A stretch of DNA of 64,000 bases, from assembly GCA_900102385.1 (NCBI GenBank), contig FNBQ01000009.1, positions 68,338 through 132,337 of the forward strand, in the 5' to 3' direction. Below are positions 52,412 to 59,778 of the stretch, one piece after another. Under the pieces are notes generated by a model, which ran no database searches, was not told where the DNA came from, and saw only the letters and a program-made list of their open reading frames with translations. The number at the start of each line of letters is the position of its first letter. The first letter of the stretch is position 1. Source of the stretch: Bacteroidales bacterium KHT7. Its GTDB lineage: Bacteria; Bacteroidota; Bacteroidia; Bacteroidales; Bacteroidaceae. A program made the position numbers and the translations under genes.

Positions 52412-55255
52412 ATGTCCTCACAACAGTATCAGGAATTTATAACAGAACGCACAAGACTTCTTGAACGCATCAAAGAGTTGGAAGCTGAGAATGCTGAGCT
52501 ATGGAAAAGGCTTGGTGAGAAGGTCGTGACATTACCTCAGAAACCTACTGCCATGCGAAGGTTGTCGCTTCAAGAGAAAGTTGAATTGTTCCGAAGCCTG
52601 TTCAATGGTCGTATTGATGTTTTTGCTCGTAGATGGTGTAGCAAGACAAGTGGGAAAGCGGGTTATCAGCCTGTATGTCAAAATGAATGGAGTTCACTTT
52701 GCGATAAAAAGAGTTATAAATGCGCTGATTGCCCTAATCGTCAGTTCTCGCCACTTACTGATAGGGAGGTCTATCGTCATTTGGAAGGAAGGGATGCGGA
52801 TGGTAGGGATGTGATAGGGCTATATGTGCTTAATGAGGATAATGCCTGCCGTTTACTGTGTACCGATTTTGATGACAAAAGCTGTGAGCATGGCTATCAA
52901 AATGATGTGCTGGCATTTGTGGATGTTTGTAAGAGTTGGAATATTCCTTGTTCAATAGAACGTTCTCGTTCTGGCAATGGTGCACATGTGTGGATATTCT
53001 TCGAAAGTCCAGTTCTTGCCGTCAAAGCCAGAAGATTGGGCAATGCCATCCTTACGGAGGCTATGAATAGGGATGGGAAGATTGATTTCAAGTCCTACGA
53101 TAGGTTCTTCCCAAATCAGGACACATTGCCTGAAGGTGGGTTTGGAAACCTTGTTGCTTTACCACTACAAGGGAATGCGAGAAAGAAAGGTAATAGCGTT
53201 TTTGTGAATGAGAGTTTTGAGCCTTATGATGACCAATGGGAATATCTGCTAAATGTTGGTAAACTCTCTGATACTCAATTGGAGGAGATATTAAAGAAAA
53301 CTGCCAATATCTTACCGCTTGGCGATTTGTCTAAGACTTGTGAGACGAAACCGTGGGAAGTGCCTGTTACGACTAATATTGAGAAATCCGATTTCTCGTC
53401 GGAGATTGTCATTACAAGGTCGAACATGCTCTATATTCCTTTGAATCAGTTATCTTCAAAGGTTATCAATCATCTTAGACGTATTGCATCATTTCGTAAT
53501 CCTGAATTTTATAGCAAACAGGCAATGCGTCTATCTACTTATTCAACACCACGTATTATTTCCTGCGCAGACCTTACGGATGAGTATCTTGCCTTACCTC
53601 GTGGATGTGAGGATGCTGTTACGGAATTGTTTAAAGAGAAAAGTACGGTTTTCCATTACGAGGATAAAACGAATCGTGGTAAGCAGATTTCTGTTCATTT
53701 CAATGGAAAACTACATGAGAATCAACAGGAAGCCGTAAATGCTTTAGCTGCAAGCAATACGGGTGTGTTATCTGCAACAACGGCTTTTGGCAAGACGGTT
53801 ACAGCTATTGGATTGATAGCTAAACAAGGTGTCAATACGCTGATACTTGTTCATACGAAAGCATTACTCGACCAATGGGTTCAAAGGTTGCAGCAATTTC
53901 TTGTAATAGATGATGTTCCAGAGATTGAGGAAGGTAAGCGCAAGCTGAAGAAATCGCTTTCATCTATTGGTACCCTCTCTTCAACGGGCAATAAACTGCA
54001 TGGCATTATTGACATCGTTTTAATGCAATCGTGTATATCGGAGAATGAGGCAAAACCGTTCGTCAAAGATTATGGTATGGTGATTGTAGATGAGTGTCAT
54101 CATGTATCGGCTGTAAATTTTGAACAAATCTTGAAAGCTGTTAATGCCAGATATGTCTATGGATTGACAGCAACGCCTATTCGTAAGGATGGTCATCAGC
54201 CCATTATTTTCATGCAATGTGGACCAATCCGTTATATGGCTGATGCAAAGGCGCAGATGCATAGTCAGACATTCCAACGCCTGTTAATACCTCGCTTTAC
54301 TCCATTCAGACCTGTAAATGACGAGGATATTTCGTTCATGAAACTTGTTCAGCAACTGGCAGAGGATGAATATCGCAACCTGTTTATCGTTAAGGATGTT
54401 ATTGATGCCCTGAAAGAAGGACGTTCACCAATAATACTAACCAGTAGAACCATTCATGTGGAAATGTTGGCTGATATGCTCAAACCACATTGTCCAAATG
54501 TTGTTACTCTTATTGGCTCGGAAAGTGCTAAGGAAAAACGCCAGAAGATGGAATATTTGCAATCCACTCCGTCAACAGAACCACTTGTCATCGTAGCTAC
54601 CGGAAAGTATGTGGGAGAGGGATTTGACTATGCTCGTCTTGATACGTTGTTTCTGGTTTCGCCAGTAGCATGGAAGGGTATTGTTGCCCAATATGCAGGT
54701 CGCTTGCATCGAGAGTTTGAAGGTAAGAAGGAAGTGCAAATATATGATTACATCGACATTCGCGTTCCTGTTTGTGAGTCTATGTATCGTAAGCGATTGA
54801 AAGGCTATGCTTCTATTGGTTATAAAATAAGGAATAACGAAGTGCTTGATAGTCTGTTCCCAACGATAGACGTTATCTATAACGGACAGAACTTTGAGCC
54901 GCCATTTATTTCTGATTTAGCTAAGTGCAAGCAATCGGTTGTCGTTTCTTGTCCGAAGGTGAGGATTGGCAGATATTCACAAATATCAGATAGGCTCATT
55001 GATCTTGCTTCAAATGGCAAGGAGGTAATGCTATATACAAGAGAAGAAACAGATGACACTTTGCGATTGAAACAACAGGGAATATCCGTTATCTATAGAG
55101 ATCATCTTTCTCTTCATGCAGCCATTATCGATAAAAGCATTATCTGGTATGGAAGTGTTAAAATCCTTGGTTTTCACTCTGTCGAAGACAATCTTATCAG
55201 ATTTAGGAACGCGGAGATCGCATCTAACCTGTTGGATTCATTGCAAAGGTGTTAG
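52412..55255 (+). CDS. TOTE-type primase-helicase with C-terminal PLD-like domain
   Basis: 947 residues. A coiled-coil start (RTRLLERIKELEAENAELWK) is followed by cysteines 89, 97, 104 and 107, a possible zinc knuckle. An archaeo-eukaryotic primase domain follows: D152-F-D154 (CRLLCTDFDD), SRSGNGAHVWIFFES at 186-200, and SYDRFFPNQD with GNLVALPLQG at 224-252. Residues about 450-830 form a superfamily 2 helicase (ATTAFGKTVTAIG, MVIVDECHHVSA, YGLTATPIRKDG, QYAGRLHRE). The last 70 residues resemble a phospholipase-D half (LHAAIIDKSIIWYGSVKI), but the HxK lysine is alanine. Such TOTE proteins are proposed conflict (defence) systems on mobile elements. The gene ends at a strong terminator that abuts att-like repeat B. 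Confidence 0.85.
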   Translation: MSSQQYQEFITERTRLLERIKELEAENAELWKRLGEKVVTLPQKPTAMRRLSLQEKVELFRSLFNGRIDVFARRWCSKTSGKAGYQPVCQNEWSSLCDKKSYKCADCPNRQFSPLTDREVYRHLEGRDADGRDVIGLYVLNEDNACRLLCTDFDDKSCEHGYQNDVLAFVDVCKSWNIPCSIERSRSGNGAHVWIFFESPVLAVKARRLGNAILTEAMNRDGKIDFKSYDRFFPNQDTLPEGGFGNLVALPLQGNARKKGNSVFVNESFEPYDDQWEYLLNVGKLSDTQLEEILKKTANILPLGDLSKTCETKPWEVPVTTNIEKSDFSSEIVITRSNMLYIPLNQLSSKVINHLRRIASFRNPEFYSKQAMRLSTYSTPRIISCADLTDEYLALPRGCEDAVTELFKEKSTVFHYEDKTNRGKQISVHFNGKLHENQQEAVNALAASNTGVLSATTAFGKTVTAIGLIAKQGVNTLILVHTKALLDQWVQRLQQFLVIDDVPEIEEGKRKLKKSLSSIGTLSSTGNKLHGIIDIVLMQSCISENEAKPFVKDYGMVIVDECHHVSAVNFEQILKAVNARYVYGLTATPIRKDGHQPIIFMQCGPIRYMADAKAQMHSQTFQRLLIPRFTPFRPVNDEDISFMKLVQQLAEDEYRNLFIVKDVIDALKEGRSPIILTSRTIHVEMLADMLKPHCPNVVTLIGSESAKEKRQKMEYLQSTPSTEPLVIVATGKYVGEGFDYARLDTLFLVSPVAWKGIVAQYAGRLHREFEGKKEVQIYDYIDIRVPVCESMYRKRLKGYASIGYKIRNNEVLDSLFPTIDVIYNGQNFEPPFISDLAKCKQSVVVSCPKVRIGRYSQISDRLIDLASNGKEVMLYTREETDDTLRLKQQGISVIYRDHLSLHAAIIDKSIIWYGSVKILGFHSVEDNLIRFRNAEIASNLLDSLQRC

Positions 55256-55293
55256 TTTAGGCTAAAAAAAGGTCGCCTGAGGGTCAATATAAA

Positions 55294-55330
55294 AAGCACC
55301 TACGGAATTTTCCGTAAGTGCTTGATTTTT
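55294..55330 (+). terminator. Terminator after the TOTE gene
   Basis: Inverted repeat aagcac-tacgga / tccgta-gtgctt with one mismatch and a 4-base loop, then GATTTTT. It ends at the first base before the att-like repeat. Confidence 0.8.
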
Positions 55331-55380
55331 ATCGTGGACCAGCTTGGGCTTGAACCAAGGATCTCCAGATTATGAGTCTG
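55331..55380 (-). repeat. att-like direct repeat B, tRNA-Met 3' fragment
   Basis: The minus strand reads CAGACTCATAATCTG, an anticodon arm with CAT, followed by a T arm (TTGGTTCAAGCCCAA) and an acceptor end (GCTGGTCCAC). No D arm or acceptor 5' half precedes it, so only the 3' part of a tRNA-Met is present, as at the end of an element integrated into that gene. The integrase starts 227 bases to the right. Confidence 0.75.
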
Positions 55381-55505
55381 AGAGAATGCAATTTTATGAA
55401 ATTTCCTTTGTTTGAAATTTGGTTGATACACAGATATTTAGTAAATTTGCACCATCAAACGAAATGTTAAAATACCCCGTAACTCGCACCGATTGTTTTC
55501 GCATT

Positions 55506-55594
55506 GTTTTCGCGAAAACTGAACGAAAATAACGGAAAAGAGTCTGTAGGGTTGAAAATAGTTGGATAAAATTGCGAAGACAATTCGCGAAAAC
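55506..55594. promoter_or_regulatory. Palindrome and repeat ahead of the integrase gene
   Basis: gttttcgcgaaaac (55506-55519) is a perfect 14-bp palindrome, and ttcgcgaaaac recurs at 55584-55594, 13 bases before the integrase ATG. They could be arm-type recombinase sites or an operator. Confidence 0.4.
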
Positions 55595-55606
55595 ATTGAT
55601 GGGATT

Positions 55607-57031
55607 ATGGCAAAGAAACTCACAACTTCGCTAACTGGTTTCAAAGAGCGCCAGTGCACAATGGCAATCGTCCTGGACATACGTAGTAATCGTAAGGACG
55701 TGACTGAATATCCAGTGAAGGCTCGCTTCACCATTGATCGTCGTTCGTACTATTATCCTGTTGGTGGAAGCTACTCCAAACAGGGCTTCTCTGAGATTTG
55801 TAATGTTCAAAAAAGCAAATCGCCCAAATACGAAGAGAAGAAGCGCTTGTTAGAGATTGTTGACAAGTACAAGGAGATGCTCGTTGGCCTCAATCCTGGC
55901 CATGAGCTTACATTAGATGCGGTTCGTATGGTCGTTGAGGGGAAAGTGGCTTCGCATTCCCAAGAGTCTTTCATTGGCATTTGGGAAGAGATAATCCATA
56001 ACTTGCGCACAGAAAACAATGGAGCCAGATATACTACGGCTGAACCATATGAAACAGCATTAAAGTCATTCAAGAAATTTCTATGGAATGAGAACATCCA
56101 AGGGTTTGAGGTAACAATTGAACACATCAAGAAGTGGGAGAGTGGAATGATTAATGGAGGTGTAGGAAAGAACGGTGAGCAGTTGAGAGCAATATCAGAT
56201 ACTACGCGCGGCATCAACCTTCGCCAATGCCGTGCCGTGTGGAATGAGTGTCGTCGTAGGGGGTATCTGCTGCAAACAAAGTATCCATTTTCAAATAGTG
56301 AGCCAGGGTTGGTCGCAATACCTGCACCTGCATCTCGAAAGGATTGTTACTTGGACGTGGAGAGGATGACTCAGTTGTACAACGTTTTCATTAACAAGAA
56401 CTATCCTGTTACATGGAAACGTAATTATGTAAAAAATGTCCATGAATCTTTGGGCCTGTTCTTGGTACAATACTTGGGCAATGGCTGCAATCTTGTTGAT
56501 GTCGCACAGTTGACCTATTCACAGTATTTCTTCGATACAGAGCGTCGCGCCTTTAGATTTTATCGAAAGAAAACTCGGTTGCGTAGCAAAAATAGCTCAG
56601 AGGTAATTATACCCATTATTGAGCCCCTTCGACGGATTGTTGAAGAAATAGGTGCCCCACCAAAACTAAATGCCCCCGTTTTCCCTCAGATATTAAATGG
56701 GGTAACTAAGGAAAACGAAATCAGAGAACGTGTAAGCAATGAGAACTCCAATATACAGGATCGAGTTATAAAAGTCTGTCAAGATGTTCTCCATTGGGAG
56801 GTGAGACCATCAGGAACTTGGTGTCGCCATAGCTTTGCAACCAACCTTGATCATGCTGGAGTAGAACGCTCATACATTGATGAAAGCATGGCTCATGCGG
56901 TTTCAAAATCAATCACCGACCTATATATTGCAAAATATCCGCTGGAAAAGCAGATGGAGTATAACTCTAAGCTGCTGAACTTATCCCCCGTTCCAACGAT
57001 TACAAAAACGGACATCAAGAAAATGAGTTGA
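55607..57031 (+). CDS. Tyrosine recombinase (integrase) of the right-hand element
   Basis: 474 residues from MAKKLTTSLTGFKERQ; the frame opens earlier with a TTG at 55562, which I reject. An N-terminal arm-binding region is followed by a SAM-like core domain (FIGIWEEIIHNLRTENNGAR), then the catalytic domain: LGNGCNLVDVAQLTYSQYFF, FRFYRKKTRLRSKN (lysine), SGTWCRHSFATNLDHAGV (second arginine) and SMAHAVSKSITDLYIAKYP (histidine and the nucleophile Tyr). The position of the first catalytic Arg holds a Cys-Asn, as in several Bacteroides integrases. It lies beside the tRNA-Met fragment, so it presumably catalyses integration at that tRNA. Confidence 0.9.
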   Translation: MAKKLTTSLTGFKERQCTMAIVLDIRSNRKDVTEYPVKARFTIDRRSYYYPVGGSYSKQGFSEICNVQKSKSPKYEEKKRLLEIVDKYKEMLVGLNPGHELTLDAVRMVVEGKVASHSQESFIGIWEEIIHNLRTENNGARYTTAEPYETALKSFKKFLWNENIQGFEVTIEHIKKWESGMINGGVGKNGEQLRAISDTTRGINLRQCRAVWNECRRRGYLLQTKYPFSNSEPGLVAIPAPASRKDCYLDVERMTQLYNVFINKNYPVTWKRNYVKNVHESLGLFLVQYLGNGCNLVDVAQLTYSQYFFDTERRAFRFYRKKTRLRSKNSSEVIIPIIEPLRRIVEEIGAPPKLNAPVFPQILNGVTKENEIRERVSNENSNIQDRVIKVCQDVLHWEVRPSGTWCRHSFATNLDHAGVERSYIDESMAHAVSKSITDLYIAKYPLEKQMEYNSKLLNLSPVPTITKTDIKKMS

Positions 57032-57166
57032 GTAAGGTGGAAATGGCTGCTCTGCTTATGGAACTGTTGGAGAAGAAATAAGGCAAGAGGAGGTGCATAC
57101 TGCGAGAGTTATCTATTCCGGTTTTGTTTTTTAAACGAATAACGACATGATTTGCACTTTAACATC

Positions 57167-57257
57167 CGCTTGCGAAGTGGCACACTCCTCAGCGAATATA
57201 TTCGGCTGGGGTATTAGGCTGCCCCTGCTGCCTAAAATGTGGCACGGGCAAGCCCGC
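57167..57257. repeat. Structured repeat, copy 1 (possible RNA)
   Basis: Three stems: cgc-tt-gcg (57167-57174), cagcgaa-tata-ttcggctg (57190-57208, one bulge) and cgggcaagcccg (57245-57256). Conserved single-strand blocks between them are aagtggcac, ggggtattaggct and atgtggca. Compared with copy 2, stem sequences change on both sides while the blocks stay the same. It lies between the integrase and the DUF6633-like gene; the strand is not known. Confidence 0.6.
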
Positions 57258-57438
57258 TTATGTTAGTTCACATCAATAGGCTTTGTATAGAGCATGAGCA
57301 AGTTTATTGCTAAGTAGTGACGTATAAACTTTGGGCGATTTGCGAGGTTTTTCTATTTTGGGAAAAGCCTGCATATTAGGTATTCTTCTCCTGTTGGTTA
57401 TTTCGCTTAGCGCCTATAATGGTTCATTAAGTGTTCCC

Positions 57439-57534
57439 GAGCTTGCTCAAAAGTGGCACGTCTCCCGTCGGAAAATTCCGACAGGGGTATTAGGCTACCC
57501 CTACTGCTAAAAATGTGGCATGGGCAAGCCCATC
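57439..57534. repeat. Structured repeat, copy 2 (possible RNA)
   Basis: Corresponding stems are gagc-tt-gctc (57439-57448), gtcggaa-aa-ttccgac (57467-57482) and tgggcaagccca (57521-57532). The flanking blocks aagtggcac, ggggtattaggct and atgtggca match copy 1. The outer pair of the last stem changes from C-G in copy 1 to T-A here. Copy 2 ends 12 bases before the DUF6633-like stop. Confidence 0.6.
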
Positions 57535-57545
57535 GCCTGAACTTA

Positions 57546-58175
57546 TCAAAGCGTACCACTTTCTTTCCGTCGAAGATACTCTTCATGAGTTATGGCGTTC
57601 TTCTTCCACTCTTCCCGTTCACGTTCTCTTTCCCTTTGTTCCCTTTCCTCGTAAGCTCGATTCCTGTCACGCAGGAAATCCCGTAGGCTGAGAATAATGA
57701 TGGAAGGGTCAAAGGTATTGTAAAAGTGACGATAACGGGCAGAGCAGAAAAAGAAGAAGAACAACTGCAATTCATCTACGCTTAGGTAACCGAAGTTTAC
57801 CACAATAATCTGCGCCAGCTTTTCCAACTGATAGGTGTCTGGCTGTTCTTTTAGTCCACAGAATAGGCAAGCGTCAATTATCTCAGGAACCAGCCAAGCT
57901 TCAGCAGCCCTCCTTCCGTAACATGTGTTTAGCATGGCTAATGTAGGAGAATCACTGAAATAACAAGCCTCTGGAGTGTGACATATCTCAGTCTGCCTAT
58001 TGGGGCTATAAGCTACAAGGAATTCGCTAATTGTTGGGTGTTTCTTCCGTAGTCTCGCCAACGCTGGTGGCATTGCTTTCGCCAATGAGTTTTGTGATGA
58101 GCCTTGTTGCGTTTCGGCAGATCGTTTCCCTTCTGCTCTCATTTGATTGATTACCGTACTGATTGTTACTTCCAT
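57546..58175 (-). CDS. DUF6633-like mobile-element protein
   Basis: 209 residues from MEVTISTVINQMRAEGK (start at 58175). Other starts at 58142 and 58073 are possible; the longest frame starts at 58274. The central pattern YQLEKLAQIIVVNFGYLSVD and the FFFFFCSARYRHFYNTFDPS segment fit the DUF6633 family of Bacteroidales mobile elements, followed by a charged coil (EEREQREREREREEWKKN). Its first 149 bases overlap the end of the DUF6291 gene in another frame. Its role is unknown; the place in the element and the partner suggest a replication or mobilisation accessory. Confidence 0.55.
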   Translation of the reverse strand: MEVTISTVINQMRAEGKRSAETQQGSSQNSLAKAMPPALARLRKKHPTISEFLVAYSPNRQTEICHTPEACYFSDSPTLAMLNTCYGRRAAEAWLVPEIIDACLFCGLKEQPDTYQLEKLAQIIVVNFGYLSVDELQLFFFFFCSARYRHFYNTFDPSIIILSLRDFLRDRNRAYEEREQREREREREEWKKNAITHEEYLRRKESGTL

Positions 58176-58833
58176 TTCTGTCTGTTTGATTAATCGGTTC
58201 TGTTTCCCATGTACGACACGCCAAAAAGTTTTCAAAGTTCTTCCTGTATTTCCTGTCTGGTCGCACACGTACATAGACTGTTACGTAGTCGATGATCTTT
58301 CTCTTTTCGTTGGCAGACAATGTTGCCCATGTAGTGCGTAGAGACTCGACATTCCCAACATGCTTATCGTATAAATCCCAAATCTTATCAAAGGAGTATT
58401 CTTCATCCTCTACCACCTCCGTATCATTGATGATGTGTGTGTCAGCACCATCATCAATGCCTGGATTTGGAATAGGATTTTGGTTAGGATTAGGAAGGGA
58501 TGCACCCGTATGCGGTGGCATGCGTTCGCTTACGTTCGCTTGCGATGGGTTGCCAGAACTTGCGGTCGCTGACGTGGAATGAACGGCGAAGCGTTTCTTT
58601 GCGTTAGCACTGTTTCTCTCGCATTTTGCCTTGTACGCCTCGTGACTACGGTCTATCTGGGTTCGGATTACCGTGAAGAGAGACATCATCGGCCCATTGA
58701 AATCGGGCAACTGGCCTTCATCCACGTATGCAAAGAGTGCCTTGATGAGTTTGCCGGCATCTTCATCCGACAAATAATCGATAGCTGCTCGATGCTCGGT
58801 AAAAAGCAAAATGGTGTTAGCATCTTTCTTCAT
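58027..58833 (-). CDS. DUF6291-family protein of the mobile element
   Basis: 268 residues from MKKDANTILLFTEHRAAIDY; an earlier start 14 codons upstream is possible but would enlarge the overlap with the helix-turn-helix gene. The N-terminal 70 residues match DUF6291 (LSDEDAGKLIKALFAYVDEG, FTVIRTQIDRSHEAYKAKCE). The middle is a low-complexity P/N/S-rich linker, and the C-terminal half carries FDKIWDLYDKHVGNVESLRT and KIIDYVTVYVRVRPDRKYRK, as in phage-type replication initiators. It overlaps both neighbours (17 bases before, 149 after), so the three are one transcript. A role in element replication is likely but unproven. Confidence 0.65.
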   Translation of the reverse strand: MKKDANTILLFTEHRAAIDYLSDEDAGKLIKALFAYVDEGQLPDFNGPMMSLFTVIRTQIDRSHEAYKAKCERNSANAKKRFAVHSTSATASSGNPSQANVSERMPPHTGASLPNPNQNPIPNPGIDDGADTHIINDTEVVEDEEYSFDKIWDLYDKHVGNVESLRTTWATLSANEKRKIIDYVTVYVRVRPDRKYRKNFENFLACRTWETEPINQTDRNGSNNQYGNQSNESRRETICRNATRLITKLIGESNATSVGETTEETPNN

Positions 58834-59191
58834 TGCCTTCTCCTTTCTTTTCTTCTTTTTGTTGTCCTTCACCATTAAGTTTCCTCAATACATCGCAGTA
58901 CTTGTACATGACACGACGCGGTCCAACCTTGTTGGGGCGAAGAATGTCCAACTTGTTCCATCGCCACAATGTGGAGAAATCCACATGGAGCAGTTTTGCT
59001 GTTTCTTCACGGGTGATGAAACGCTCATCGTCATACACTACAGGACAGACATCATTCCCACGGGTGGTCTTGTCTTCTGCTTCAGCTCTCATGGCAATCA
59101 GGTTGCTTGCCATTTTCTCTACCAGAGCATCCAAGTCTGCTCTGCTCATCACAACCAATTGGTTGCCTAAGATGGAATTTTCAGAATTCAT
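58817..59191 (-). CDS. Helix-turn-helix protein of the mobile element, excisionase-like
   Basis: 124 residues from MNSENSILGNQLVVMSRADL (start at 59191; a longer frame to 59233 is less likely). A helix-turn-helix of the MerR/excisionase type is at about 65-110: DDERFITREETAKLLHVDFS then TLWRWNKLDILRPNKVGPRR. The N-terminal part is helical and the end is charged. Genes like this are found near integrases and primase-type genes in Bacteroidales elements and may act as excisionase or regulator. It is the first gene of the three-gene unit. Confidence 0.7.
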   Translation of the reverse strand: MNSENSILGNQLVVMSRADLDALVEKMASNLIAMRAEAEDKTTRGNDVCPVVYDDERFITREETAKLLHVDFSTLWRWNKLDILRPNKVGPRRVMYKYCDVLRKLNGEGQQKEEKKGEGNEERC

Positions 59192-59656
59192 AAATGTATC
59201 TTTATTTAGTTGTTGATATTCTCTTTTCAGCACTATCTTCCATGAATGCCATTATCCGTTTATTGCCAGAGATAGTGGAAGATGCTATCTCGATTATCAC
59301 TGCAAAGTTATGCGCTGTTACAAGATTGAGCGAAGAAATAAATATGTAAGTAGTCTTTTTTAACCAGAGTTTAAATTTGAGTATGAAATTGCAGAAGTAA
59401 TCATACTCGAAAAGTGTGTTTTAATGAGTTTGGATCATTATTCAATGAAAGTTCGTCGAGAGCAAACGATTTAACCAAATGCATGTTAGTGGGGCCACCA
59501 TCCCATTTGAGGAAAAAAGGTATATGAATTCATATTTTGCACAAAAAAATATAAAAGTAAGCCATTAAAAGGCAAATTACTGACATAACCAAAGATTATT
59601 TAAGAGAATTTTTGTAATTTTGTAGCCAATAAAAGACATTATTCGTTAAGAACAAC
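59192..59656. other. Control region between the divergent element operons
   Basis: No gene is seen. Near the start of the helix-turn-helix gene several overlapping inverted repeats occur: cactatct (59231) with agatagtg (59270), and atcttcca with tggaagat (59274). A minus-strand TAACTTTG (59303-59310) is a -7 box for that gene. The remaining 200 bases are AT-rich and otherwise unremarkable up to the hsdM promoter. Confidence 0.4.
59615..59622 (+). promoter_or_regulatory. -7 box for the type I restriction operon
   Basis: Plus-strand TAATTTTG (TAnnTTTG), 34 bases before the small frame at 59657 and 156 bases before hsdM. Confidence 0.45.
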
Positions 59657-59767
59657 ATGGCAAAGAAGAAAGCTGCTCAAAATGGGAACCTGAGGCTGTC
59701 ACAATATGTGATAAGGTCTATGGGTATTTGTTCGGTCATAATAAGCAATATAACGCATTATTCCTAA
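59657..59767 (+). CDS. Small open frame before hsdM, 36 residues
   Basis: MAKKKAAQNGNLRLSQYVIR begins a 36-residue frame that ends 11 bases before hsdM, right after the promoter. The lysine-rich start looks like the beginning of a restriction-system protein, so it may be a remnant or a leader peptide. There is no recognisable family. Confidence 0.25.
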   Translation: MAKKKAAQNGNLRLSQYVIRSMGICSVIISNITHYS

Positions 59768-59778
59768 ACATTGAATAA

